From CAZWCE01 sp964632505 (lineage in GTDB: Bacteria > Planctomycetota > Planctomycetia > Pirellulales > Thermoguttaceae), in contig CAZWCE010000012.1 in assembly GCA_964632505.1 (NCBI GenBank), forward strand, positions 62,001-126,000: a DNA stretch of 64,000 nt, in the 5' to 3' direction. This document shows, piece by piece, positions 45,001-52,359 of this stretch. Numbering within the stretch: the first letter of the stretch is position 1; every line of letters begins with the position of its first letter. The notes beneath the pieces were generated by a model. The model was not told the origin of the DNA, ran no database searches, and was given only the letters and a program-made list of their open reading frames with translations. A program made the position numbers and the translations under genes.

Positions 45001-46595
45001 ACAACCAATTCTCCTTTCGAGGGCCTTACCTCTGGTTCCATTTCATCTGCCACAGCCTTGAACAGCAATCGGCGAAACTGGTACTGGCGTACAACCGCTT
45101 TCTCATTCCGATGGAGAGGGGGGGAAAAGCCGAGGACTGGCAAATCTATCGCCATGTGCGGTGGCTCTGTCATCGAACGGGGAAATCCTTCCATGATCTG
45201 CGCATTCCGGCCGTGTTGATCGAACGGTATCGGAAGATTCTCGAAACGAGTGGCGACGAAATCCACGAAGAGAATCACACGCTTTCCGAGGAATCGCTCC
45301 GCCGACGGTTCGAAAACGTGCCGGAACCGGCTCGCCTTCGCCATTGGTTCGAAAGTGATGATTTCAATACGCTGCACTTTCTCCTTTCCAATGCCGCGCG
45401 GGAACGCGAAGTTGAGCATCGGTATGGAGCCGAGGTCCTGGCACTGCTGCTCCAGGATCGTCGGAATAACATACGGCGTGTGTTTTCCACCTATCCGATG
45501 GATCGATGGCCGAAAGATCGTCGAACGATCAATCCTTTGACCTTCTACAATTCCTATCTGGCCGGGGGGAAGGTGATCCTCTTTCCGTTCCGCGTCTTGA
45601 TCTGGATGTCGGCCATGGGATGGAATATGTTTTTCACCTTTCTGAAATTCGTGCGGGAGGTGCTCAAGCCCGCGCACGTACAATCGGAATTGTGGGAAGA
45701 TGCCGATTCGATCGAAGTGGCCCGACGAAAAATCCTCAGGATGTGCAAGCCGCTGTTCATGGAGGCGCTTTCGCTTCGAGCAAAATTCGATCCGGAATAC
45801 CTCGGAGTCCAGCCGGTGCCGGGTTTCCGAGAGGGGGCTTTCGCCGCGGAGGAGTTCCGCGCGAGTCACTCGGAAGCGGATCGACCTGCGAATGCGAATG
45901 CGAATACGGACGGGATGATCGAAGAGGATCTCAGGAAGATCGGCGCTCCGTACCACCTGATTCATCAATATCGGAAACTCGCCGGTGAGCGGCAACGCCA
46001 GATGGTCGGTTTCCGGAAATGGAGAAGAAGGCTTTCTTGGACGACTGAAAACGAAGCGTCGATCCGAGCGATGGCGGTCGCCTATACCATCGATTATCGT
46101 GATCTCCGCACGGTCCTCGAAGCCGCCGATGCGTTACTCGATTTGTTTCAGTCGTTCGCGAGTGATCCGGAGAATGAGATCGATCGGGTTCCACGCTCGA
46201 TGCTCCGGCGAGTCTTCCGACTGCTCACCTGGAAGCGGCGCCGAACCAAGAGGCAGATTCGGCGGCTGCTTTCCCATCCTCTTTTCCGTGAAATCTCCGA
46301 GACTTCCGCACCCCGGGATGCGTTTCTCGCGGCCGTGCTTGCCGATCCCGACCGGTGGGAGCCGTTGTTGAAGAAGGTCGTTGTTGCTGGAAAGAGGGGA
46401 GAAAGCGGTGTTCGGAAACACCTACCGCTGGGTGCTGCGTTGCAAGCGTTCCGCTGCGCCGGTGAAGATCCCGGCCCCTGGAATCGCCAGTTGATCGTGT
46501 TGCGAACGGTTCAAACGCTGAGTGTTCTCGATCTGGAAAACTACTTGCAGCTCGTTCGCGATTTGGGACAATACACTTGTTCGGAGCAAGGATGA
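42048..46595 (+). CDS. Giant membrane protein with voltage-sensor-like four-helix module
   Basis: 1515 aa from ATG 42048 (GGAG 10 nt upstream). Residues 1-400 are soluble, charged and helical, probably coiled coil. Helices resembling S1-S4 of voltage sensors follow: S1 ~408-432 (SILVLLLLFCVMLIL), S2 ~474-500 with FLFDFFLKW, S3 ~511-531 (WLTGLLPSIPVGFLIYIL), and S4 ~543-577, in which Arg occurs at every third position over seven turns (RFLRYLRLPRMARWLRIAR). No pore helix or selectivity filter follows; instead come two more helices (~789-808, ~827-843), one hydrophobic segment near 1176-1200 and a soluble C-terminus. I do not recognise a named family. It could sense voltage or merely use a VSD-like fold as anchor. 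Confidence 0.8.
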   Translation: MINGSDFFDASLNEASRQWLVSVRNWLDSGNESDAGSDPVILPEEALLERFALVRRGMLLRRRWDRETPEAEDRRCLLRWLTAAQSRLQGAVHRFVRNREGEAVSSVESVLREQIAQDDRYLKELLDDSGDDECRTAFAIAAFRDDLHWSGSLITLFEQGEHSDFITRILLEQKVLNQQLQTLREAPLDATEASLSGEKEAPQPVDTEDPELRESVDRLQIRALMLQVKMLEDGGHALSRKEESPNTAAGIQGHFQGWMVGSRLLSRFDSLDVASEEVREDLQRARRQSEKIRERSYRHWRTGLSHLVPEEKREAFGAAFEELSDRVGETVTFLEELPMAEGVKALRVLEEDLNLLEDAFEDMKQEASCRKSCRTWRRALRSRRRTVAGELQERQISSRLEAKFGYRFVSFLERSILVLLLLFCVMLILERPLIEWFSSRTEKTSVSLSSAAKESDAHEHSTDSSQTTFEHFGVEAFFAWLDLLICSVFLFDFFLKWSFAERRWLFVRRNWLTGLLPSIPVGFLIYILSTLPAGQVTGGATWIVAIRFLRYLRLPRMARWLRIARPVLRGFRLFAFSLRASDRLVRQMAPILNREIILFESLGVSKSESSLSERFQTLRESFYYRASDTYRCLKRRSRNWLIRVRCDDLSTMLSAPLGTAGEVGARWRDDSQREIPVEQVISRLLSTNPALLSDRIGLNLAESIARWCKALDVAVIRRFPLARDLVAAAKLPDPFETTAYAANRVGVFFQWLLDRVYWFSDLYGIITAPQLVDSIGQYMVKGAMKPAKRLVLVGLGLLAISNLAQLIPHDMLTDLAESLERVFGWPVVILGLICFVFLGIGAWLRRIAGEATELYSQVAEAQFIDGTLQYKQQVASRQKAFLRDRVFGMTDSIEEGDSTAKAGSPPNDRAGQTLLGMRDGEPSFSSERIIDQLWEDYLLGSPLNANDTRTPTQLLGNPVLISLRESRLALSKKEKKRIGRLDLENNQFSFRGPYLWFHFICHSLEQQSAKLVLAYNRFLIPMERGGKAEDWQIYRHVRWLCHRTGKSFHDLRIPAVLIERYRKILETSGDEIHEENHTLSEESLRRRFENVPEPARLRHWFESDDFNTLHFLLSNAAREREVEHRYGAEVLALLLQDRRNNIRRVFSTYPMDRWPKDRRTINPLTFYNSYLAGGKVILFPFRVLIWMSAMGWNMFFTFLKFVREVLKPAHVQSELWEDADSIEVARRKILRMCKPLFMEALSLRAKFDPEYLGVQPVPGFREGAFAAEEFRASHSEADRPANANANTDGMIEEDLRKIGAPYHLIHQYRKLAGERQRQMVGFRKWRRRLSWTTENEASIRAMAVAYTIDYRDLRTVLEAADALLDLFQSFASDPENEIDRVPRSMLRRVFRLLTWKRRRTKRQIRRLLSHPLFREISETSAPRDAFLAAVLADPDRWEPLLKKVVVAGKRGESGVRKHLPLGAALQAFRCAGEDPGPWNRQLIVLRTVQTLSVLDLENYLQLVRDLGQYTCSEQG

Positions 46596-46864
46596 TCCTT
46601 CCGATCGGTCATCGCTCGGCGGTTTTTGCATCCTTGCACCTTGCTTTTCTATCCGCCGAGAAATGAAAAAGTGTTGAATCCTCTGAGAAAAAGCGCATAA
46701 TGATGAGGTTCCCTCTTTTCTGCGGGGGTGTTTTTCCCCATGCCCGATCACCCGTTACTCGGCGGGAATCACAGGGAAGAGCGTTCGATGAGATTCCGTG
46801 CCCCAAGATCGTGGGTTGCGATCGGGGCTCATTTCTCCCTTTTTTTTGTTGAAGGAGCGCTGCC
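46596..46864. other. Upstream region of the DUF1080-ThuA operon
   Basis: 269 nt between the voltage-sensor-like gene and the first DUF1080 gene, containing the promoter at 46674-46701. No gene supported; small frames lack family features. Confidence 0.5.
46674..46701 (+). promoter_or_regulatory. Candidate promoter of the DUF1080-DUF1080-ThuA operon
   Basis: TTGAAT at 46674-46679, 16-nt spacer, CATAAT at 46696-46701; a plausible sigma-70 promoter about 160 nt before the first start codon. Confidence 0.5.
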
Positions 46865-47734
46865 ATGCCTTTGAAGATATCGTGTGTCTCTCCATCGAGT
46901 CGTTTCGCCCTTGTTGGTGTTCCGGCTTTCATTTCACTTCTGAGTCTTTTCCTGTTGCCGGCCTGTTGTTCCCGATCGATCGCCGAGGAGCCGGAAACGA
47001 GCAAGAAGTCCGGCGAGGTCGCTTCAAAGCAGGCTACCGAGAAGAAGGGCGAACCTCGGTCAGGCAAGGAGGAAGCGGAAAAAGAAAAAAAGAAAGATCC
47101 CTATGCCTGGCGGCCTCTGTTCGACGGCAAGTCGCTCGATCACTGGGTCGTGCCCGTCTTCGGGGGCGACGGACTCGTGGAGGTCGGAAAAGGCGCGATC
47201 GTTCTCGGCATGGGAGAAATGATCACCGGCATCCGTTACACCGGTGAAATCCCCAAGATGAATTACGAAATCCGCTATGAAGCCCGGCGGACCATGGGGA
47301 ACGACTTTTTCGGGACGATCACGTTTCCTTATGGAAAAGAGGAGCATTGCAGCTTTGTCACCGGAGGTTGGGGGGGAGTCATTGCAGGGCTTTCTTGTGT
47401 CGACCATTATGATGCCTCCGACAACGAAACAACGACCTTTCAAGTATTCGACGACAAGAAATGGTATAAGTTCCGCGTCCGCGTGAGCGAAAAGAAGATC
47501 GAGGCGTGGATCGATAAGGAAAAAGTGGTCGATTTGATCACCGTGAATCGTAAAATCTCCACGCGAAGCGAGGTCGATTTGTACTGCCCCCTGGGCTTCG
47601 CGACTTGGTGCACCGAAGGAGAGATCCGCAACATTGCCATTCGAAAATTGCGGCCCAAAGAGATCGAGAAGATCGAAAAGGAGGTCGCCGAATATCACGC
47701 GATCTATTCGCCGTACGGACAATCGAGCGAGTGA
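46865..47734 (+). CDS. DUF1080 (3-keto-disaccharide hydrolase-like) lipoprotein
   Basis: 289 aa. The N-terminal hydrophobic segment ends LFLLPAC, a plausible lipobox with Cys34 as the acylated residue. A Lys/Glu-rich linker (residues ~42-78) leads to the DUF1080 concanavalin-like sandwich starting WRPLFDGKSLDHW and including GGWGGVIAGLS, WYKFRVRVSEKKIEAWID and GFATWCTEGEIRNIAIR. Members include 3-keto-glycoside hydrolases; many planctomycete copies are uncharacterised. Followed 85 nt later by a paralogue of nearly equal length and then a ThuA-like gene. Confidence 0.82.
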   Translation: MPLKISCVSPSSRFALVGVPAFISLLSLFLLPACCSRSIAEEPETSKKSGEVASKQATEKKGEPRSGKEEAEKEKKKDPYAWRPLFDGKSLDHWVVPVFGGDGLVEVGKGAIVLGMGEMITGIRYTGEIPKMNYEIRYEARRTMGNDFFGTITFPYGKEEHCSFVTGGWGGVIAGLSCVDHYDASDNETTTFQVFDDKKWYKFRVRVSEKKIEAWIDKEKVVDLITVNRKISTRSEVDLYCPLGFATWCTEGEIRNIAIRKLRPKEIEKIEKEVAEYHAIYSPYGQSSE

Positions 47735-47819
47735 CACCCTGTGGATCGGCCCGGCCGTTCGGCGGTCGGAGAGGATTCGCTCCCGATTCCATCCCTCTTG
47801 CCCAAAGGAAATTCGATCG

Positions 47820-48686
47820 ATGACTGCTCAAACGTTCTTCTCTCTCGTCTCTTGCCGGCGCGTTCCGCTGGAGAGGAGCCGGTTCCGGGGGCTCGTTGGA
47901 TTCGCGCTGATCGTCATCGCTGGGACGGCTTCGGTCCAGGCTTCCGAAGGCGAACCTGCTTTGGAAAAAACGGCTTCCACTGAGGATCTTCGTGAAGCGG
48001 ACAATGGGTGGACCGAGCTGTTGGCCGACAAGAACTTGGAGGATTGGCGGATCGTCGAGAAGTGGGATTTCGAGAAACATGGAGAGATCTTTTTCAAAAA
48101 CGGGATCCTCCATTTCGAAGCGGGCAATCCGTTCACGGGTGTCCAGTACAACGGCGAGAAGTCTCTGCCGCGAATGAATTACGAAATCATCTTCGAGGCG
48201 AAACGGACCGGCGGGGAGGATTTTTTCATCGGGGTCGTTTTTCCGGTCGGTGAGGAATATCTTTCCTTCGTCGCCGGCGGTTGGGGAGGAACGGTCGTGG
48301 GGTTGACCAATCTCGGCGGTGAGCCGGCGGTCGAGAACGAGAGCTGTGCCTTGATGGATTTCCAACAGGACCACTGGTATACGCTCCGGCTCCGCGTCTC
48401 CGAAAAGTGGATCGAATTGTGGATCGAGGACGAGGAAGAATCCAGGAAAATGATCGATATCGATCATCCCCGATTCCAACTTTCGCTCTACTGGGAACAG
48501 GAACCGTTGCGCCCCTTCGGCATCAGTTCCTGGCGCACCGGCAGCGCGTTCCGCTCGGTTCGCTTTCGCGAGTTGGAACCGGAGGAACTTCGAAAAATCG
48601 AGCACCTCCATCAGCGGGAAAAAGAAAAAGCCAAACAGCGCCACCATGATTACCGCCCCAGTGTGACGGGCGATTCGGACAATTGA
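47820..48686 (+). CDS. DUF1080 (3-keto-disaccharide hydrolase-like) secreted protein, paralogue of the preceding gene
   Basis: 288 aa from ATG 47820, with AAAGGA upstream; an open extension to 47634 lies inside the previous gene and is rejected. Signal peptide to about residue 41 (LVGFALIVIAGTASVQAS). Shares with its neighbour the order WTELLADKNLEDWRIV, LPRMNYEIIFEAKRT, FVAGGWGGTVVGL, WYTLRLRVSEKWIELWIEDE and a C-terminal RFRELEPEELRKIE. Clearly a tandem duplicate that has diverged and lost the lipobox and Lys-rich linker. Likely a periplasmic glycoside-binding or hydrolysing protein. Confidence 0.82.
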   Translation: MTAQTFFSLVSCRRVPLERSRFRGLVGFALIVIAGTASVQASEGEPALEKTASTEDLREADNGWTELLADKNLEDWRIVEKWDFEKHGEIFFKNGILHFEAGNPFTGVQYNGEKSLPRMNYEIIFEAKRTGGEDFFIGVVFPVGEEYLSFVAGGWGGTVVGLTNLGGEPAVENESCALMDFQQDHWYTLRLRVSEKWIELWIEDEEESRKMIDIDHPRFQLSLYWEQEPLRPFGISSWRTGSAFRSVRFRELEPEELRKIEHLHQREKEKAKQRHHDYRPSVTGDSDN

Positions 48687-48724
48687 CCCCCCAAGCCACT
48701 TCCTGCATCTTGAAGGAGAACGAG

Positions 48725-49546
48725 ATGTGTCATCTGTCTTGCCGTTTTTTTCCTTTTCATTTGCTCGCTTGTCTGATGGTCCTGGCATTGATGATCCGGT
48801 TCTCCGACGGAAAGGAACCGCCTCGGTCGGGCGAGTCGAATTCCCCGGTCCGCGTCTTGGTGACCCATGGTGGCCACGCCTTCCAGGAAAAGCCTTTCTT
48901 TGCAATGTTCGAAGAAATGGAAGGAGTGCATTACCAGGAGGCGGAAATGCCCGAGGCGCTCGATCTTTTTCGGCCGGGCCTCGGAGAAAAGTACGATGTC
49001 GTCGTGATGTACGATATGTTCCGCTTTCCCATCAGCGAACGTCAGAAAGAGAACTTTCTCACGCTGTTGGAAACAGGCGAGATCGCTTTGCTCTCGCTGC
49101 ATCACAATTTGGGGGCGTATCGCGACTGGCCGGAATATCGCAATATCATCGGCGGGTCGTACGTTTTCGAGCCGTTCACCGCAGGTGGAGAACAATACGG
49201 CAAATCGACCTTCGCCCACGATCAAGACGTGACCGTCACCGTCGACGATCGGGAGCATCCGATCACGGAAGGAGTCGAGACGTTCGAGATCCATGATGAA
49301 GTCTATGGATCGGTTTATGTCGCGCCGGAGGTGAACGTGCTTTTGACTACCGAGCATCCCAAGGCTTCCGGGGCTCTGGCATGGACGCATCGATATCACC
49401 ACACGCCCGTCTTTCACCTGATGCTCGGTCACGACGGTCGCGCCTTCGACCATCAGAGTTTTCGGAAGGTGCTCCGGCAAGGCATCCTTTGGTTGGCGAG
49501 CCGAACCGACCGCCCTGAACCGAAGGTCGAGGAGGATTCGAAGTAG
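48725..49546 (+). CDS. ThuA-like secreted protein
   Basis: 273 aa; AAGGAG precedes ATG 48725. Signal peptide residues 1-29. The mature part has a glutamine-amidotransferase-like fold of the ThuA family: VRVLVTHGGHAFQEKPFF, DVVVMYDM, ALLSLHHNLGAYRDWPEY, ITEGVETFEIHDEVYG, and FHLMLGHDGRAF near the end. ThuA-type proteins are tied to utilisation of trehalose-like and keto-disaccharides, matching the two DUF1080 genes just upstream. Third gene of that operon by spacing (38 nt). Confidence 0.85.
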   Translation: MCHLSCRFFPFHLLACLMVLALMIRFSDGKEPPRSGESNSPVRVLVTHGGHAFQEKPFFAMFEEMEGVHYQEAEMPEALDLFRPGLGEKYDVVVMYDMFRFPISERQKENFLTLLETGEIALLSLHHNLGAYRDWPEYRNIIGGSYVFEPFTAGGEQYGKSTFAHDQDVTVTVDDREHPITEGVETFEIHDEVYGSVYVAPEVNVLLTTEHPKASGALAWTHRYHHTPVFHLMLGHDGRAFDHQSFRKVLRQGILWLASRTDRPEPKVEEDSK

Positions 49547-49591
49547 GATGATCATCCCGGGGGAGTGGGGTATTCGTCAGGGGCTCGCACG

Positions 49592-51055
49592 ATGAGTTAT
49601 CAGATCAGTTGCCCGCAATGTCGGCAGCACTACACGGTCCGGCAGGATCACATCGGCAAGAAGATGCGTTGCCGACGGTGCCGAATGGTGTTTTCGATTC
49701 CCGCGTTTCAAGAACGAAACGATCCTACAGCGCCGGCTTCTCCCGAGGAACCGCCTCATTGGCGTGCAGAAGACGCCTCCTCCGCCGTCCCATCGGACGA
49801 AGCACGATCGAAGCCGGCACCTTCCGCGCCGGCGACCCGAAAGGTGCAGTGTACGAACTGTTCGCAGTGGATGGCGGTACACCTTTCTCAACTCGGTCGG
49901 AAGTTTCGCTGTCCCAGGTGCCGTCAGGTATTCTCGTGCCGAACGACGGATCCGGGGCAAAGTGAGTCTCTTCCCGGCAAGAAGCGTTCGCCGACTTCTT
50001 CGGTTCCTCCCCCGCCCGCGCCCGTCTCTTCGCCTCCACCTCCCAGCGTGGACGACGACTTCATCGGAATGGCTCCGCTCGACGACGATCCGAAACCGCA
50101 CCGTCGTCCGGAGAGAGAAAAACCGGTTGTTTCGGCCTCCACCTCTCCTTTCGCACCCTCGGCCGCTCCCAAGCGCGGCGATCTTTCAGGCACCGCGAAG
50201 GAAACGGCGTTCGACGTCGACGATTGGGACCTGCTGTTACAGGAAAAGGGACCCGAAGGTGGGAGGCTCCCTGCATCGCGCGGGAGAGAGGAGCTTGAAC
50301 CCAAAGACGAAAACAGCCCTTATCGCCAATATATCGAATCGTACACCGCGAAAATGTCAGCGCAATCGATCCCACGAAGAGAGAATTACGTACTGAAATA
50401 CTTGATCATGTTTTGTGTTTCCTTCGGGACCGGGTTCTTTGTACTGATCCTTGCCCTCATCGCGCCTGAGCTGGGCGCGGCGGTTGGGATGGTGATGGCC
50501 GTCGTCGGATTGCTGACCATGACCGCCTGCGGTTTTTGGCTCATGGGCATCGCCTTCGGCCAGAGTTTCCTCCAGGGATTAGCCTACTTGTTCATTCCCT
50601 TTTATCCGCTCGTTTTCATCGCGACTCACTGGTATGAAACTCGTGAACCTTTTTGTATTTCGCTTTGTTCCAGCATCCTCTACATTTTTGGGATCATCGC
50701 TTTTACCTCAAGCCCCATTGAGCACGAGAACGGGGCACAAGTGCAACGGTCTCGGCCCTTTATGCTTTGCTTGGAAACAGAAATTCCCTGCCGATTTGAC
50801 GAAGTTCACCCTTGGATGACCTTCGCCGCCTGTCGGCAGAGTGACAGGGCCTCCTCTTCGGTGGAGGCTTCCGCGATCGCGCGGACGATCGGTTCGGTGT
50901 TGCTCGGGCGCACCAGCAGCCAACTATCGGGCCAGTCAAGTCGTAGGCCGTCGAGCCGATCGGCGTGGGCGTCGTCGAAATGCTGTTCCAAAAGAGCCAG
51001 AGCCGATTCCACCTTCTCCGGCGGCAGCTCGATTTTCGTTTTCACGATCGCGTAG
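49592..51055 (+). CDS. MJ0042-type zinc-ribbon membrane protein, 3' end overlapping a convergent gene
   Basis: 487 aa from ATG 49592; a GTG at 49565 in frame is an alternative. Two zinc ribbons: CPQC with CRRC (residues ~6-30) and CTNC with CPRC (~86-110). A long Pro/Ser-rich linker leads to a membrane domain of about four helices (residues ~270-375; YLIMFCVSFGTGFFVLIL, IAFGQSFLQGLAYLFIPFYP). After about residue 376 the sequence becomes Ser/Arg-rich and has no protein-like pattern; from 50806 on it is antisense to the phosphohexomutase gene. I infer that the original stop just after the last helix has been lost. The family is common in planctomycetes, function unknown. Confidence 0.72.
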   Translation: MSYQISCPQCRQHYTVRQDHIGKKMRCRRCRMVFSIPAFQERNDPTAPASPEEPPHWRAEDASSAVPSDEARSKPAPSAPATRKVQCTNCSQWMAVHLSQLGRKFRCPRCRQVFSCRTTDPGQSESLPGKKRSPTSSVPPPPAPVSSPPPPSVDDDFIGMAPLDDDPKPHRRPEREKPVVSASTSPFAPSAAPKRGDLSGTAKETAFDVDDWDLLLQEKGPEGGRLPASRGREELEPKDENSPYRQYIESYTAKMSAQSIPRRENYVLKYLIMFCVSFGTGFFVLILALIAPELGAAVGMVMAVVGLLTMTACGFWLMGIAFGQSFLQGLAYLFIPFYPLVFIATHWYETREPFCISLCSSILYIFGIIAFTSSPIEHENGAQVQRSRPFMLCLETEIPCRFDEVHPWMTFAACRQSDRASSSVEASAIARTIGSVLLGRTSSQLSGQSSRRPSSRSAWASSKCCSKRARADSTFSGGSSIFVFTIA

Positions 51056-52149
51056 CGCGGCAGCGCGTCGGCCAGTTCGGCGATGGTGCTCTGGCGGACC
51101 GCCATCATCTCGAGCAGTTGCGCCATGCCGACGAAACTGTCGCGGACCCAGCCGACGTTCGGATCGATTGGACCTCCGTTGCCTTCCCCTCCGAAGATCG
51201 CTTCCTCCGATTTCATCAAATCGACGACGTTCGCCTCGCCCACCGCCGAACGCATCAGGGAAACATGATGTTGCTGGGCGATGTCCATCGACATCCGGCT
51301 GGTCGCGCAGTTGATCACCACCGGCCCTTTCTCTCGGGTACTGAGCACATGATCGATGCAAAGCGCGACGGTGTACTCTTCGCCCAGATAGCGTCCGCCG
51401 GCGTCGATGACCGCCAGTCGGTCGGCGTCCGGATCTTGGCAGAAGCCGATATCGACCTTCGCCTCCTTGACTTTTTGGAACACGGGGGCCAGGTTATCCT
51501 CGGTCGGTTCGGGAGCGTGTTCGAATCGACCGTCCGGCGTCCCGCCGAGCAATAGAATGTTGCAACCAAGGGCTTCGAGAAGCTGATGTCCCAGGATGCT
51601 GCCGGCACCGCGATTCGAATCGAGCACGACGTTGAACTTGCAGTCGCGGATCTTGGCAACGTCGACTGTTTCGAGGATCTTGTCGAGATGGGCGCTGGTC
51701 GTATCGTCGCATACCCGACGGGTCCCGAGCTTTTCCTGCGAGACCCAATCGATGTTGGCGGTTTCGTATTCACGACGGACCTGCTCTCCCGGGGCTTTCG
51801 GAATGACTCGTCCCTCGGAGGAGAACAGCTTCATGCCGTTGTAAGGGAGGGGATTATGGCTGGCGGAAATCTGAATTCCACCGGCAGCCTCATACTGTCG
51901 GACCAGAACACCGGTGGTGGGGGTGGCGGCCGTGCCGGCGTCGATCGTGCTGCGTCCGACGGCGTTCAGCCCCGCGTGGATGGCGTCGGCAAGCATTTGC
52001 CCGGAACCTCGTCCATCCCGCGTCACCACGAAAGGCCCTTCGGCTGTTTGACGCGAAAAAGCGATGGCGTACCGAATGGCAATTTCTGGAGTTAGGTTTT
52101 CGCCGATGACGCCGCGAAGTCCGGATACACTGATTATCAGTTCTGACAC
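50806..52149 (-). CDS. Phosphohexomutase (phosphoglucosamine/phosphomannomutase family)
   Basis: 447 aa, full length. Catalytic phosphoserine loop ISASHNPLPYNGMK (Ser97), metal loop DPDADRLAV, sugar-binding loop GEGNGG and phosphate loop RPSNTEP are all intact. The GEGNGG loop is closer to archaeal-type GlmM/PMM enzymes than to classical bacterial GlmM (GEQSGH). It interconverts hexose 1- and 6-phosphates; the exact sugar cannot be told. Its 3' 250 nt lie under the tail of the convergent zinc-ribbon gene. Confidence 0.9.
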   Translation of the reverse strand: MSELIISVSGLRGVIGENLTPEIAIRYAIAFSRQTAEGPFVVTRDGRGSGQMLADAIHAGLNAVGRSTIDAGTAATPTTGVLVRQYEAAGGIQISASHNPLPYNGMKLFSSEGRVIPKAPGEQVRREYETANIDWVSQEKLGTRRVCDDTTSAHLDKILETVDVAKIRDCKFNVVLDSNRGAGSILGHQLLEALGCNILLLGGTPDGRFEHAPEPTEDNLAPVFQKVKEAKVDIGFCQDPDADRLAVIDAGGRYLGEEYTVALCIDHVLSTREKGPVVINCATSRMSMDIAQQHHVSLMRSAVGEANVVDLMKSEEAIFGGEGNGGPIDPNVGWVRDSFVGMAQLLEMMAVRQSTIAELADALPRYAIVKTKIELPPEKVESALALLEQHFDDAHADRLDGLRLDWPDSWLLVRPSNTEPIVRAIAEASTEEEALSLCRQAAKVIQG

Positions 52150-52359
52150 GATTTTCCCCCTTGCCCCAGGCCATGGACTGAGAGTATTTTATCATTCATC
52201 GAACGCTGTATCTGTTAGAGTTATATAGCATACCTTCGGAGATGCTTTTTGAAAAGAGCGCCCAGTGCCTTCCTTGAAAGGTCGGTGCCGGCCACCTCCA
52301 TTTGATGAATGCCTCATCTCCACTACGATCGTTGCCTTGAACCTTGAGTTGAGCCGTCG

